64,000 bases of DNA from CAYGDP01 sp964348665 (GTDB lineage Bacteria; Verrucomicrobiota; Verrucomicrobiia; Palsa-1439; CAYGDP01). The first letter of the stretch is position 1. Each line of letters opens with the position of its first letter. Made by a program: the position numbers and the translations under genes. Below the pieces are notes generated by a model. That model was not told where the DNA came from and ran no database searches. It saw nothing but the letters and a program-made list of their open reading frames with translations. The stretch is taken from NCBI GenBank assembly GCA_964348665.1, contig CAYGDP010000003.1, positions 62,001 through 126,000 of the forward strand, read 5' to 3'. This document shows positions 8,496-16,003 of the stretch, one piece after another.

Positions 8496-9473
8496 GTGAA
8501 GCGGGCAATTCGCATTATCATCGTTTTGGTTGTCGCGGGCGCTATTGTCGGCGGATTACTGTATTGGAAAATCTGGCGCGACCGTTACGTCTGGCCGAGC
8601 GCGCCTATCGCCAGCATGCAGGATTTGCCGCCGATGGACCGCTCGAAATGGGCCAAGACGCCCGCCGTGTGGAAGACCGAGACGGTGGAAATCGAGTGCG
8701 CCACGCCGGACGGGGTAAAACGGAAATCCATTGTTTACCATTCCAATACCCTCGGCATGAAGTTGGTTCGCATCGAGCCGGGCAGTTTTTGGATGGGACT
8801 GACAAAGGAACAAGCGGCGCGGATGAGCGCGGAGAAAAAAATTGGATGCCCGGTCACGTTGACCAAGGCGTATTATCTGGCGGCGCACGAAACGACCCTC
8901 CCGCTTTTCGAGCAATTCGATCCGACGTTCAAACAGCGGCGATTGAAACATCAACGCGGCAATGATTTTGATGCGCACCCCGTCGAAGGTGTTACCTGGC
9001 AGGAGGCGCAGAAGTTTTGCCGCTGGCTGTCCGAAAAGGAAGGGCGGCTGTATCGCCTGCCCACGGAAGCCGAGTGGGAATTTGCCTGCAAAGCCGGCAC
9101 GACGACGGTTTTGTATTGGGGCGATGCGCCCTGGGATCGGCTAAAAGCGAACGCCGGCGGGTTGCGCAGCCTGCCGGAAAGTTATGTCGAGGACGGTTAC
9201 GAATTCACCGCACCAGTCGGAACGTATCCGGCAAACCCGTGGGGACTCTACGATATGGTCGGGAATGTCTGGGAATGGGTCGGCGATTGGTTTGATTGGT
9301 ATCCCCAAGGACCGCTGACGGATCCCAAAGGTCCGGCGACCGGTCGCTTGCGTGTGGACAAAGGGGCGAGCTGGAGCACTCGCACTCGCGACCTCAAGAG
9401 TTGCGCGCGTGATGGAAATAATCCGGCCGACCGTTTCGAAACGTATGGTTTCCGCGTGCTTTGCGAGGAATAG
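8496..9473 (+). CDS. formylglycine-generating-enzyme-fold (SUMF1-like) protein
   Basis: 325-residue protein with one N-terminal membrane segment (residues 5-27) and a C-terminal FGE/SUMF1 fold: MKLVRIEPGSFWMG, HPVEGVTWQEAQKFCRWL, RLPTEAEWEFACKAG, NPWGLYDMVGNVWEW and a final GFRVLC. The paired active-site cysteines of true formylglycine-generating enzymes are not recognisable (the corresponding segment is TRTRDLKSCARDGNNP), and no sulfatase gene is near, so a non-enzymatic or ligand-binding role on the periplasmic side is more likely. The start is a GTG, 6 bases after a -10 hexamer. Confidence 0.8.
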   Translation: MKRAIRIIIVLVVAGAIVGGLLYWKIWRDRYVWPSAPIASMQDLPPMDRSKWAKTPAVWKTETVEIECATPDGVKRKSIVYHSNTLGMKLVRIEPGSFWMGLTKEQAARMSAEKKIGCPVTLTKAYYLAAHETTLPLFEQFDPTFKQRRLKHQRGNDFDAHPVEGVTWQEAQKFCRWLSEKEGRLYRLPTEAEWEFACKAGTTTVLYWGDAPWDRLKANAGGLRSLPESYVEDGYEFTAPVGTYPANPWGLYDMVGNVWEWVGDWFDWYPQGPLTDPKGPATGRLRVDKGASWSTRTRDLKSCARDGNNPADRFETYGFRVLCEE

Positions 9474-9488
9474 CGCAGGTATCCAGCG

Positions 9489-10508
9489 CTATGCCGGTGG
9501 CAAAGCGGCTTCGAGTCCGTGTACACATTCGTTGGCGCTATCGGAAAGCTGCATCAAACCAAGCAGTCGTCCTTGTTTGTAATCAATCTCCAGCACGGTC
9601 GCCGGCGAAACGCCCACGAGCAGGCGCGAATCGTCCAGCAAACACATCCCCCGGGTGAACAGCGGACGCGTCATCCGCTTGCGAATCAAAAAGTTTTTTA
9701 CCCGTACACCCCACGACACGCCTTTGATTTGTGTAGTGGCGGCCAGTGCTGACACTTCGGGGAACTCGACTAGGTTGATCCGCCGCGTGGCCTGACCCGT
9801 CCCCAAATCCACAATCACGATCGTGTGATGATGACTGTCGTTCAGCAAAAATTTGCCATCCGCCGTCACCAGCCCGTTGTGACAACCCTTCAGCGCGGGA
9901 TCGTGCGCAACGATTTCCGTCGGGAAAAGCCGCAACACAGCGCCGTAGTTGTTGAAACAAATATAAACACGCCCACCGGAAACCTCGACGTTATTGAGAT
10001 GCACCTTCGAGAAATCTTCGAGATACGCGATCCGATTGTCCGCCTGTTTGTTGGGCATAAATGGCGGGGGTGAAAATTTCTCTCGCACCAGCGGATCGTC
10101 GTGCGCCCACCATTCTTGCAGGACGTCGCCGTTCCAATCCACCTTCAGAACCGCGCCGAGCGCCGTCGAACTGACCCAAATCCCATCTTCTACCGCTTTA
10201 ACCTCGTGCAACCCGGCGAAGTTGCCGTGTGAAATGCGCCGGGTCGGTTTCAGATCAAAATCGAACCCCAGGAGCGTGTGATAGGTAACAACAAACAATT
10301 CGTTGGGCTTGCCCGACGTGGTGGGCAAGACGGCAATCCCGCGTCCGCCGCGTCCGCCCCCGCGCGAGTTGGGGTCGGGCACGGCTGGGTCGCTCGGGAA
10401 AATCGGCACGCGACTGATCACACGTTTGGCGTCCCAATCCAGAGCGATCAGTTCTCCCGCCTTCTCCATCGGCGCGCCCCGCACCACCGTGCTGACAAAT
10501 ACTTTCAC
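9489..10508 (-). CDS. uncharacterised beta-propeller-like protein (arylsulfotransferase-like)
   Basis: 339-residue protein with repeated beta-strand segments (GIAVLPTTSGKPNELFVVTYHTLLGFD, NGLVTADGKFLLNDSHHHTIVIVDLGTG) suggesting a propeller; the pattern and the His-rich SHHH resemble arylsulfotransferase/6-bladed propeller proteins, but no catalytic set can be assigned. No signal peptide is seen. The GTG at 10508 is chosen over a TTG at 10583: TTGCCG, 17 bases, TACAAT (10515-10520), 6 bases, then the GTG. It faces the sulfotransferase operon divergently. Function unknown. Confidence 0.6.
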   Translation of the reverse strand: MKVFVSTVVRGAPMEKAGELIALDWDAKRVISRVPIFPSDPAVPDPNSRGGGRGGRGIAVLPTTSGKPNELFVVTYHTLLGFDFDLKPTRRISHGNFAGLHEVKAVEDGIWVSSTALGAVLKVDWNGDVLQEWWAHDDPLVREKFSPPPFMPNKQADNRIAYLEDFSKVHLNNVEVSGGRVYICFNNYGAVLRLFPTEIVAHDPALKGCHNGLVTADGKFLLNDSHHHTIVIVDLGTGQATRRINLVEFPEVSALAATTQIKGVSWGVRVKNFLIRKRMTRPLFTRGMCLLDDSRLLVGVSPATVLEIDYKQGRLLGLMQLSDSANECVHGLEAALPPA

Positions 10509-10514
10509 GGTCGC

Positions 10515-10543
10515 ATTGTATCCGTGAAACTTTTTCGCGGCAA
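10515..10543 (-). promoter_or_regulatory. predicted leaderless promoter of the propeller gene
   Basis: -35 TTGCCG (10543-10538), 17-base spacer, -10 TACAAT (10520-10515); the GTG start follows after 6 bases, with no ribosome binding site. Confidence 0.55.
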
Positions 10544-10573
10544 GTTCCGTGCGCGATTTCTTAAAAAACCCCG

Positions 10574-10602
10574 TTGCGAACAATGGCGATTGGCATTAGA
10601 TT
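10574..10602 (+). promoter_or_regulatory. predicted leaderless promoter of the sulfotransferase operon
   Basis: -35 TTGCGA (10574-10579), 17-base spacer, -10 TAGATT (10597-10602); the ATG at 10611 follows after 8 bases. Confidence 0.55.
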
Positions 10603-10610
10603 CGCCCCGA

Positions 10611-11570
10611 ATGTTCCGAGCCTTTCAAATCAATAACTCGTCATTGGCGCGTTGGTGGCGACGACGCGCCTCGCGTCATGTCTCGTCCCAATCGCCGGTG
10701 ATTCTTGGTGGCTGTCCCCGGAGCGGCACGACGCTGCTGCGGGTGATGCTGGATTCCCATCCGCGAATCGTGTGCGGTCCCGAAACCAGCCTGTTCACGG
10801 GCGGTTTTATCCCGCACAAACTCGCCGCGCGTTTCGACATGTCCGAACCTGAAATCTGGGCGCTACACGATCAAGCCGGCGATCACGCGCAGTTTGTCGA
10901 GCGGTTTTTTTCGCGGTACGCCGAGCGACGCGGCCGGTCGCGCTGGGCCGATAAGACTCCGCAAAACATTCGGCATCTCGACTACATCTACCGGCATTTT
11001 CCCGAAGCGAGATTCGTCCACGTCATCCGGGACGGACGCGATGTGGTTTGCTCGATGCGAACGCACCCGAAATTTCGAGTGGTGAACGGTCAACCTGTCG
11101 AAACGAACATCCGTCGTCCGCTGCGGCCATGCATCGAGATGTGGCTGGAGGATACAGGATGCGGAATGGCGTGGCGCGGGCGGTCGAAGTACTTCGAATT
11201 ACGCTACGAAGACCTGGTTGGCGCTCCTGAAAAGACGCTCCGGTCGCTTTGCGAATATCTTGGCGAAACGTTCGATGGCGCCATGCTCGAATACCACGCG
11301 CGGCACGACTCGTCCCGCGACGCCGCCCGATTTGCCGCGAACGAAGCGGCCACGCAACCGCTCTCGAAAGAATCGATCGGCCGCTGGCGCAATGATTTAA
11401 CCGACGACGAACAGAAACTCTTTGCCCAACTCGCGGGGCATCGCCTCTGCGAGCTCGGCTATGGAAACGATTCCTCGTCGTCGGCAAGCCAACCCGGAAC
11501 CGCGGGCAAGCAACCGCCACACAACGCGGCGGGCAAGCCTGCACTGGCCACTCCACGAACCCCTCTATGA
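10611..11570 (+). CDS. PAPS-dependent sulfotransferase
   Basis: 319-residue sulfotransferase. The 5'-phosphosulfate-binding loop is GGCPRSGTTLLRVML (about residues 34-48) and the 3'-phosphate motif is VIRDGRDVVCSM (about 137-148). It should transfer sulfate from PAPS to a sugar or lipid hydroxyl. The last 30 residues (from SSSSASQPG) are low-complexity, absent from the family core, and encoded by GGGCAAGC-containing imperfect repeats. The stop overlaps the next ATG (ATGA), giving a coupled sulfotransferase-methyltransferase-carbamoyltransferase operon. Substrate unknown; surface glycan is inference. Confidence 0.87.
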   Translation: MFRAFQINNSSLARWWRRRASRHVSSQSPVILGGCPRSGTTLLRVMLDSHPRIVCGPETSLFTGGFIPHKLAARFDMSEPEIWALHDQAGDHAQFVERFFSRYAERRGRSRWADKTPQNIRHLDYIYRHFPEARFVHVIRDGRDVVCSMRTHPKFRVVNGQPVETNIRRPLRPCIEMWLEDTGCGMAWRGRSKYFELRYEDLVGAPEKTLRSLCEYLGETFDGAMLEYHARHDSSRDAARFAANEAATQPLSKESIGRWRNDLTDDEQKLFAQLAGHRLCELGYGNDSSSSASQPGTAGKQPPHNAAGKPALATPRTPL

Positions 11571-12223
11571 GTCAAAATCCTGTCGCCTACAAAGGCCGTG
11601 TCAAATACGACGAGCAACGCTCGCGTAAATACCAAGACCGCAAACCAACTAAGCACAACGCCGAGATGCAGTTGCTCGACCGTGCATTTGCCTTGATCCC
11701 GCCGGGCCACCGCGTCCTCGATGTTCCCTGCGGCGGCGGTCGCGTCTCGGTGCATCTGGCGCAGAAAGGATACAAAATCTGCGCCGCCGATCTTTCGGAT
11801 GCAATGATCGAGATCACGCGGGAGAATTTCAAGAACAACGACATCGTGGCTACGGTCGAGAAACAAGACGTCGAGTCATTCACGTTCAAGGACGGCGCGT
11901 TCGATACGATTGTGAGTTTCCGCCTCTTCCATCATTTTCCGGACCGGGAAATTCGCGCGCGTGTGGTGCGGCAGCTCTGTCGTGTGGCGGGAAAAAACGT
12001 GGTGCTCTCTTATTTCAGCCCGCTTTCGTTCACGTCGGCCAAGAACCGTCTTCGTTCGGCTCTCGGCGGCAAGAAATCCACGAAATACGCAACCTCGCTG
12101 GCCGAAATTGAGGGCTACTTCCAGTCCGAGGGGTTTCGCCTCGTGAAAGATTTTGCTCAACTGCCGCTCGTCCACACTCTTCACGTCGCTGTTTTCCAGC
12201 GCGACACGGATTCCAAACAATGA
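11567..12223 (+). CDS. class I SAM-dependent methyltransferase
   Basis: 218-residue Rossmann-fold methyltransferase. Motif I is RVLDVPCGGGRVSVHLA (about residues 48-64), followed by an acidic residue at the end of strand 2 (CAADLSDAMIEI) and the post-motif segment FDTIVSFRLFHHFPD, typical of the Methyltransf_11/25 group acting on small molecules or sugars. The middle gene of the three-gene operon: it overlaps both neighbours by ATGA. With the partners it most likely methylates the same surface glycan or metabolite, which is inference. Confidence 0.85.
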   Translation: MSQNPVAYKGRVKYDEQRSRKYQDRKPTKHNAEMQLLDRAFALIPPGHRVLDVPCGGGRVSVHLAQKGYKICAADLSDAMIEITRENFKNNDIVATVEKQDVESFTFKDGAFDTIVSFRLFHHFPDREIRARVVRQLCRVAGKNVVLSYFSPLSFTSAKNRLRSALGGKKSTKYATSLAEIEGYFQSEGFRLVKDFAQLPLVHTLHVAVFQRDTDSKQ

Positions 12224-13935
12224 TCGTTCTCGGCATGGGCGGCGCAGTGGGTCACGATCCTGCGGCGGCACTCGTCGTGGACGGCAAGGTTGTCGCGGCC
12301 GCCGAGGAAGAGCGATTCGTTCGCGACAAGCATGCAAAAGGAAAGCCGGCGCTGCACGCAGCGCGGTTTTGCCTCGAAAAAGCCGGGGTCAAACCGAGCG
12401 AAGTAAATTTAGTCGCCTACCCATACGCGCAAATCAGTTTGTTCTCGCCCGCCCGCTGGCATTATGCCCGGCGACATTGGTATGCACCCGACCGCGCGTT
12501 GGTGGCGTTGCTGAATGGGAACCGGCGATTTCATCGCAACGTGTACCAACTCGTCCAGACACTCGGCGAGCTGGGGGTGCGCGCCAATAATTGCATGGCG
12601 TTCGTAGAACATCACCTTGCGCACGCCTCCAGCGCGTATCATTTGTCAGGTTATCGCGACGCGGCGATCATGAGCATTGACGGCGTGGGCGAATATTGCA
12701 CCACTTGGTTCGGTGTCGGCGAGAATGGAAAAATTCGTTGTTTGAAACAGTTTTATGCGCCGGACTCCTTGGGCGGCTGCTATGGTGCCGTGACGGAATA
12801 TCTCGGCTTCGAAATGCTCGACGGCGAATACAAAGTCATGGGCATGGCGCCCTATGGTGACGCGAAGAAAATTGACGTCACGCCGCTGATCGAATGGAAC
12901 GAGCGTGATTTCCGCGTCAATACGGAGCTGGTCAATTGTATCGGCTGGCGACGCCACAAGCGCGATGGGAAAGGCACGTATTTCTCGCCCAAACTCATCG
13001 AGCTGTGGGGCAAACCACGCGAGGGCGACGAGATTGACGAACCCTATGTCCACATCGCCGCCGCCGTGCAACGGCAACTCGAAGACATCACGCTGGGTAT
13101 GACAAAACATTATCTTGGCGATGTCATAACCAAAACCCGACGCCTCTGTTACGCGGGCGGCGTCGCACTCAACGTCAAATGCAACCAGCGTCTCATCGAA
13201 TCTTTACCATCCGGCAGTGAACTCTTCGTTCAGCCCGCCGCTAGCGACGCCGGGACAGCGCTCGGCGCGGCCACCTACGTTGCCGCGCAGCGTGGCGACA
13301 AGATTCAACCCATGACTGACGCCTATCTTGGACCGGAATATACGGCAGACCAGATCGAATCCGCGCTCAAAGCCCGCAATATCCGCTACGAAAAATGTAA
13401 TTCGATCACGGATGTCGCCGCCAACCTTCTCGCGCGCGGGGAAGTCGTAGCGTGGTTTCAGGGGCGGATGGAATTCGGCCCTCGGGCGCTTGGCAACCGC
13501 AGCATCCTCGGCAATCCCGCTACGGGCGGCGTCGCTGACACCATCAATGCGCAAATCAAATACCGCGAACGCTGGCGGCCGTTTTGTCCTTCCATGCTCG
13601 ATACTGTCGCTCCGGACATTTTACAATCTCGTCATCCGTCGCCGTACATGACGTTCACATTCACCGTTGCCGAAAAATGGAAATCGCGCATCCCGGAAGT
13701 CGTCCATGAAGATGGCACCGCGCGCCCGCAGATCGTCACGGCGCGCAGCAATCCGCGCTACTACGAGTTGATCACCAAGTTCGCCGCGAAAACGGGAGTC
13801 CCCGTCCTGCTCAATACTTCACTGAACCGCCGCGGTGAACCGATGGTCTGCTCGCCCGAGGACGCGCTGAATATGTTTTACGGGTGTGACCTGAAAAATC
13901 TGGCGCTCGGGGATTTTCTAGTTAAAAAATTGTAG
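12220..13935 (+). CDS. NodU/CmcH-type O-carbamoyltransferase
   Basis: 571-residue carbamoyltransferase of the NodU/CmcH/TobZ family, which uses carbamoyl phosphate and ATP to carbamoylate a hydroxyl of a sugar or antibiotic. The N-terminal Kae1-like domain shows HHLAHASSAY (about 129-138, metal-binding histidines) and SIDGVGEY; the C-terminal domain shows EFGPRALGNRSIL (about 418-430) and RERWRPFCPSM. Length is normal. It ends the operon; its TAG stop is the first TAG of the palindromic repeat at 13931-14000. Confidence 0.92.
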   Translation: MIVLGMGGAVGHDPAAALVVDGKVVAAAEEERFVRDKHAKGKPALHAARFCLEKAGVKPSEVNLVAYPYAQISLFSPARWHYARRHWYAPDRALVALLNGNRRFHRNVYQLVQTLGELGVRANNCMAFVEHHLAHASSAYHLSGYRDAAIMSIDGVGEYCTTWFGVGENGKIRCLKQFYAPDSLGGCYGAVTEYLGFEMLDGEYKVMGMAPYGDAKKIDVTPLIEWNERDFRVNTELVNCIGWRRHKRDGKGTYFSPKLIELWGKPREGDEIDEPYVHIAAAVQRQLEDITLGMTKHYLGDVITKTRRLCYAGGVALNVKCNQRLIESLPSGSELFVQPAASDAGTALGAATYVAAQRGDKIQPMTDAYLGPEYTADQIESALKARNIRYEKCNSITDVAANLLARGEVVAWFQGRMEFGPRALGNRSILGNPATGGVADTINAQIKYRERWRPFCPSMLDTVAPDILQSRHPSPYMTFTFTVAEKWKSRIPEVVHEDGTARPQIVTARSNPRYYELITKFAAKTGVPVLLNTSLNRRGEPMVCSPEDALNMFYGCDLKNLALGDFLVKKL

Positions 13936-14000
13936 CGGCGCTCTATGAGCGCCGATTTGTCTTTGGAAATGGTTTTGCCGGTCATAGACCGCAGCTACAG
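13931..14000. repeat. palindromic intergenic repeat supplying two stop codons
   Basis: Starts TGTAGCGGCGCTCTATGAGC and ends GGTCATAGACCGCAGCTACAG. The outer ends are inverted repeats; the left TAG stops the carbamoyltransferase and the right end, read on the other strand, stops pckG. Same family as 55575-55637 and 29815-29902. It may also act as a bidirectional terminator. Confidence 0.75.
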
Positions 14001-15743
14001 TCGCTTCGACAAGGCCTCGCGTTCGGCGATCAATTCCTTCGGCATGGTGGCTGCAAGCAGCTTGAAGAGTGATTCTTGATCGGCAACTTCCGCCTTCCAT
14101 TCGGCACGGTCAACGGTGAGCAACTGTTGCAAAGCGTCCGCGGGAAGGTTGAGACCGTTCAGATCCAGCGCGTCCGGAGCGGGTAGATTCCCGATGGGCG
14201 TCTCGACAGATTTCCCCTGCCCCTGGCAACGTTCGACGATCCATTTTAGGACGCGGATGTTTTCGCCAAAACCCGGCCAAAGAAATTTACCGTTTCCATC
14301 GAGTCGGAACCAATTGACGTGAAAAATCTTCGGGGCTTTATCGCCGAGTTTCTTGCCCATTGCGAGCCAGTGGTGGAGATACCGGCCCATATCGTAGCCG
14401 CAAAATGGCAGCATCGCCATCGGATCGCGCCGCACCACTCCAACCGCGCCGGCGGCGGCAGCCGTGGTTTCGCTGGCCATGGTTGCGCCGACATACGTGC
14501 CGTGTTGCCAGTCGCGTGACTGATACACGAGCGGCGCGACTCGCGCGCGGCGTCCACCAAAGAGGATCGCGCTGATCGGCACACCCTTGGGATTTTCCCA
14601 TTCGGGCGAAATGCACGGGCATTGCCGGGCGGGCGCGGTAAATCGGGCGTTGGCGTGCGCGCCTTTCTCTCCGTTCTCCGGTGTCCAGGGTTTGCCGCGC
14701 CAATCAGTTCCGCTGGCGGGCGGGGCGCCATCCATACCTTCCCACCAAACGGTATTGTCGGGCGTATGCACGACGTTGGTGAAGAGCGAATTACTCTGCA
14801 CGGTTCGCATCGCGTTCGGATTGCTTTTCATGCTCGTGCCAGGCGCGACGCCAAAGAAACCCGCTTCGGGATTCACCGCCCAGAGTCGGCCATCGGAACC
14901 AATGCGCATCCAAGCAATATCATCGCCCACCGTCCAGACTTTGTAACCGGCGACGGTCGTGGGCGGAACGAGCATCGCGAGGTTCGTCTTGCCGCAAGCG
15001 CTCGGGAACGCGGCGGCGACGTAGGTAACGTTACCCTTCGGATCTTCGATACCCATGATGAGCATGTGCTCCGCCATCCAACCTTCTTCGCGCGCCAAAA
15101 ACCCTGCGATCCGCAACGAAAAACATTTTTTGCCGAGTAACGCGTTCCCCCCGTACCCGCTCCCGACGCTCCAAATCGTATTGTCCTGCGGAAAATGACA
15201 AATGAACCGGCGTTCTGGATTCAGATCGGCGGTACAATGCAGCCCTTTGACAAAATCCCCATTCACGACAAGCTGATCGAGGGCGGGTTTTCCGATGCGG
15301 CACATAATCCGCATGTTCAGCACCACATAGATGCTATCGGTGATCTCGACGCCGATCTTGCTGAACGGCGAGCCAACCGTGCCCATCGAGTACGGGATCA
15401 CATACATCGTACGACCCTTCATCGAACCGCGGAAAATGTCGCCGAGTTTGCGATAGCCTTCGTCGGGCGCCATCCAGTTGTTGGTCGGACCGGCCTCTTC
15501 TTTCGTCGGCGTGCAGATGAAGGTCAGTTGCTCGGTACGCGCCACGTCGTTGGGATTGCTACGGTGAAGATAACAATTCGGCAGCTTCTCTTGATTCAGC
15601 GCAATCAGAGTGCCATTGGTGATGGCTTGCTTGGTCAGCTCCGCTGTTTCCGCTGTTGATCCATCAACCCAATGAATTTGATCGGGCTGACATAGAGCAG
15701 CGCATTCTTTTACCCACGCATTTAAGTTTTTGTTTTCGGTCAT
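13995..15743 (-). CDS. pckG: phosphoenolpyruvate carboxykinase (GTP)
   Basis: 582-residue GTP-dependent PEP carboxykinase, catalysing oxaloacetate + GTP to PEP + GDP + CO2 for gluconeogenesis. The P-loop with the reactive cysteine, AAAFPSACGKTNLAML, lies near residue 255, and the PEPCK-specific MGTVGSPFSKIGVEITDS and RRDPMAMLPFCGYDMGRY are present. Full length. The TAG stop comes from a palindromic repeat. Upstream are a promoter (15780-15808), a palindrome with a T-run and two further palindromes. Confidence 0.96.
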   Translation of the reverse strand: MTENKNLNAWVKECAALCQPDQIHWVDGSTAETAELTKQAITNGTLIALNQEKLPNCYLHRSNPNDVARTEQLTFICTPTKEEAGPTNNWMAPDEGYRKLGDIFRGSMKGRTMYVIPYSMGTVGSPFSKIGVEITDSIYVVLNMRIMCRIGKPALDQLVVNGDFVKGLHCTADLNPERRFICHFPQDNTIWSVGSGYGGNALLGKKCFSLRIAGFLAREEGWMAEHMLIMGIEDPKGNVTYVAAAFPSACGKTNLAMLVPPTTVAGYKVWTVGDDIAWMRIGSDGRLWAVNPEAGFFGVAPGTSMKSNPNAMRTVQSNSLFTNVVHTPDNTVWWEGMDGAPPASGTDWRGKPWTPENGEKGAHANARFTAPARQCPCISPEWENPKGVPISAILFGGRRARVAPLVYQSRDWQHGTYVGATMASETTAAAAGAVGVVRRDPMAMLPFCGYDMGRYLHHWLAMGKKLGDKAPKIFHVNWFRLDGNGKFLWPGFGENIRVLKWIVERCQGQGKSVETPIGNLPAPDALDLNGLNLPADALQQLLTVDRAEWKAEVADQESLFKLLAATMPKELIAEREALSKRL

Positions 15744-15779
15744 TTGATTTGTCTTATCTTTCTTCGCGACGCCGCGCGG

Positions 15780-15808
15780 AGTGTAATGATCGGAGCCAGA
15801 ATCGTCAA
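15780..15808 (-). promoter_or_regulatory. predicted promoter of pckG
   Basis: -35 TTGACG (15808-15803), 17-base spacer, -10 TACACT (15785-15780). This leaves a leader of about 30 bases before the ATG at 15743. Confidence 0.55.
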
Positions 15809-15858
15809 TAAAAAGCGGTGCGAAAGAGGCGAAATCCTTCGCCGATCGGTGTCGCAGT

Positions 15859-15883
15859 CTCTCCGTACGGAGAGGTTTTTTTT
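15859..15883 (+). terminator. palindrome followed by T-run (plus-strand terminator-like)
   Basis: Perfect 16-bp palindrome CTCTCCGTACGGAGAG directly followed by GTTTTTTTT on the + strand. It lies upstream of pckG and no + strand gene ends here, so it may instead be an operator or end a small unrecognised transcript. Confidence 0.45.
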
Positions 15884-15895
15884 AAGAGGGAAAAT

Positions 15896-15945
15896 CAAAT
15901 CGGAAAACGTTTTCCGATTTGAAATCCGGAAGCGTTTCCGGATTT
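15896..15945 (-). terminator. two adjacent palindromes behind the Ehr operon
   Basis: A perfect 26-bp palindrome (15896-15921, core GGAAAACGTTTTCC) is followed at once by a 24-bp hairpin with 10-bp arms AAATCCGGAA/TTCCGGATTT (15922-15945). They lie 59 bases behind the last Ehr gene on the minus strand and are followed by ATTTTCC, consistent with a transcription terminator. The sequence similarity of the two suggests one arose by duplication. Confidence 0.5.
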
Positions 15946-16003
15946 GGGACAGCACAGCCCCATCTTCATCTTGGTGTACCACAAAATACAAACCGGACAG
16001 GTG

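Noticed and set aside
11460..11570. GGCAAGC-repeats in the sulfotransferase tail as a tandem repeat locus
   Set aside because: Only three imperfect units of uneven spacing; kept as a remark in the gene entry.
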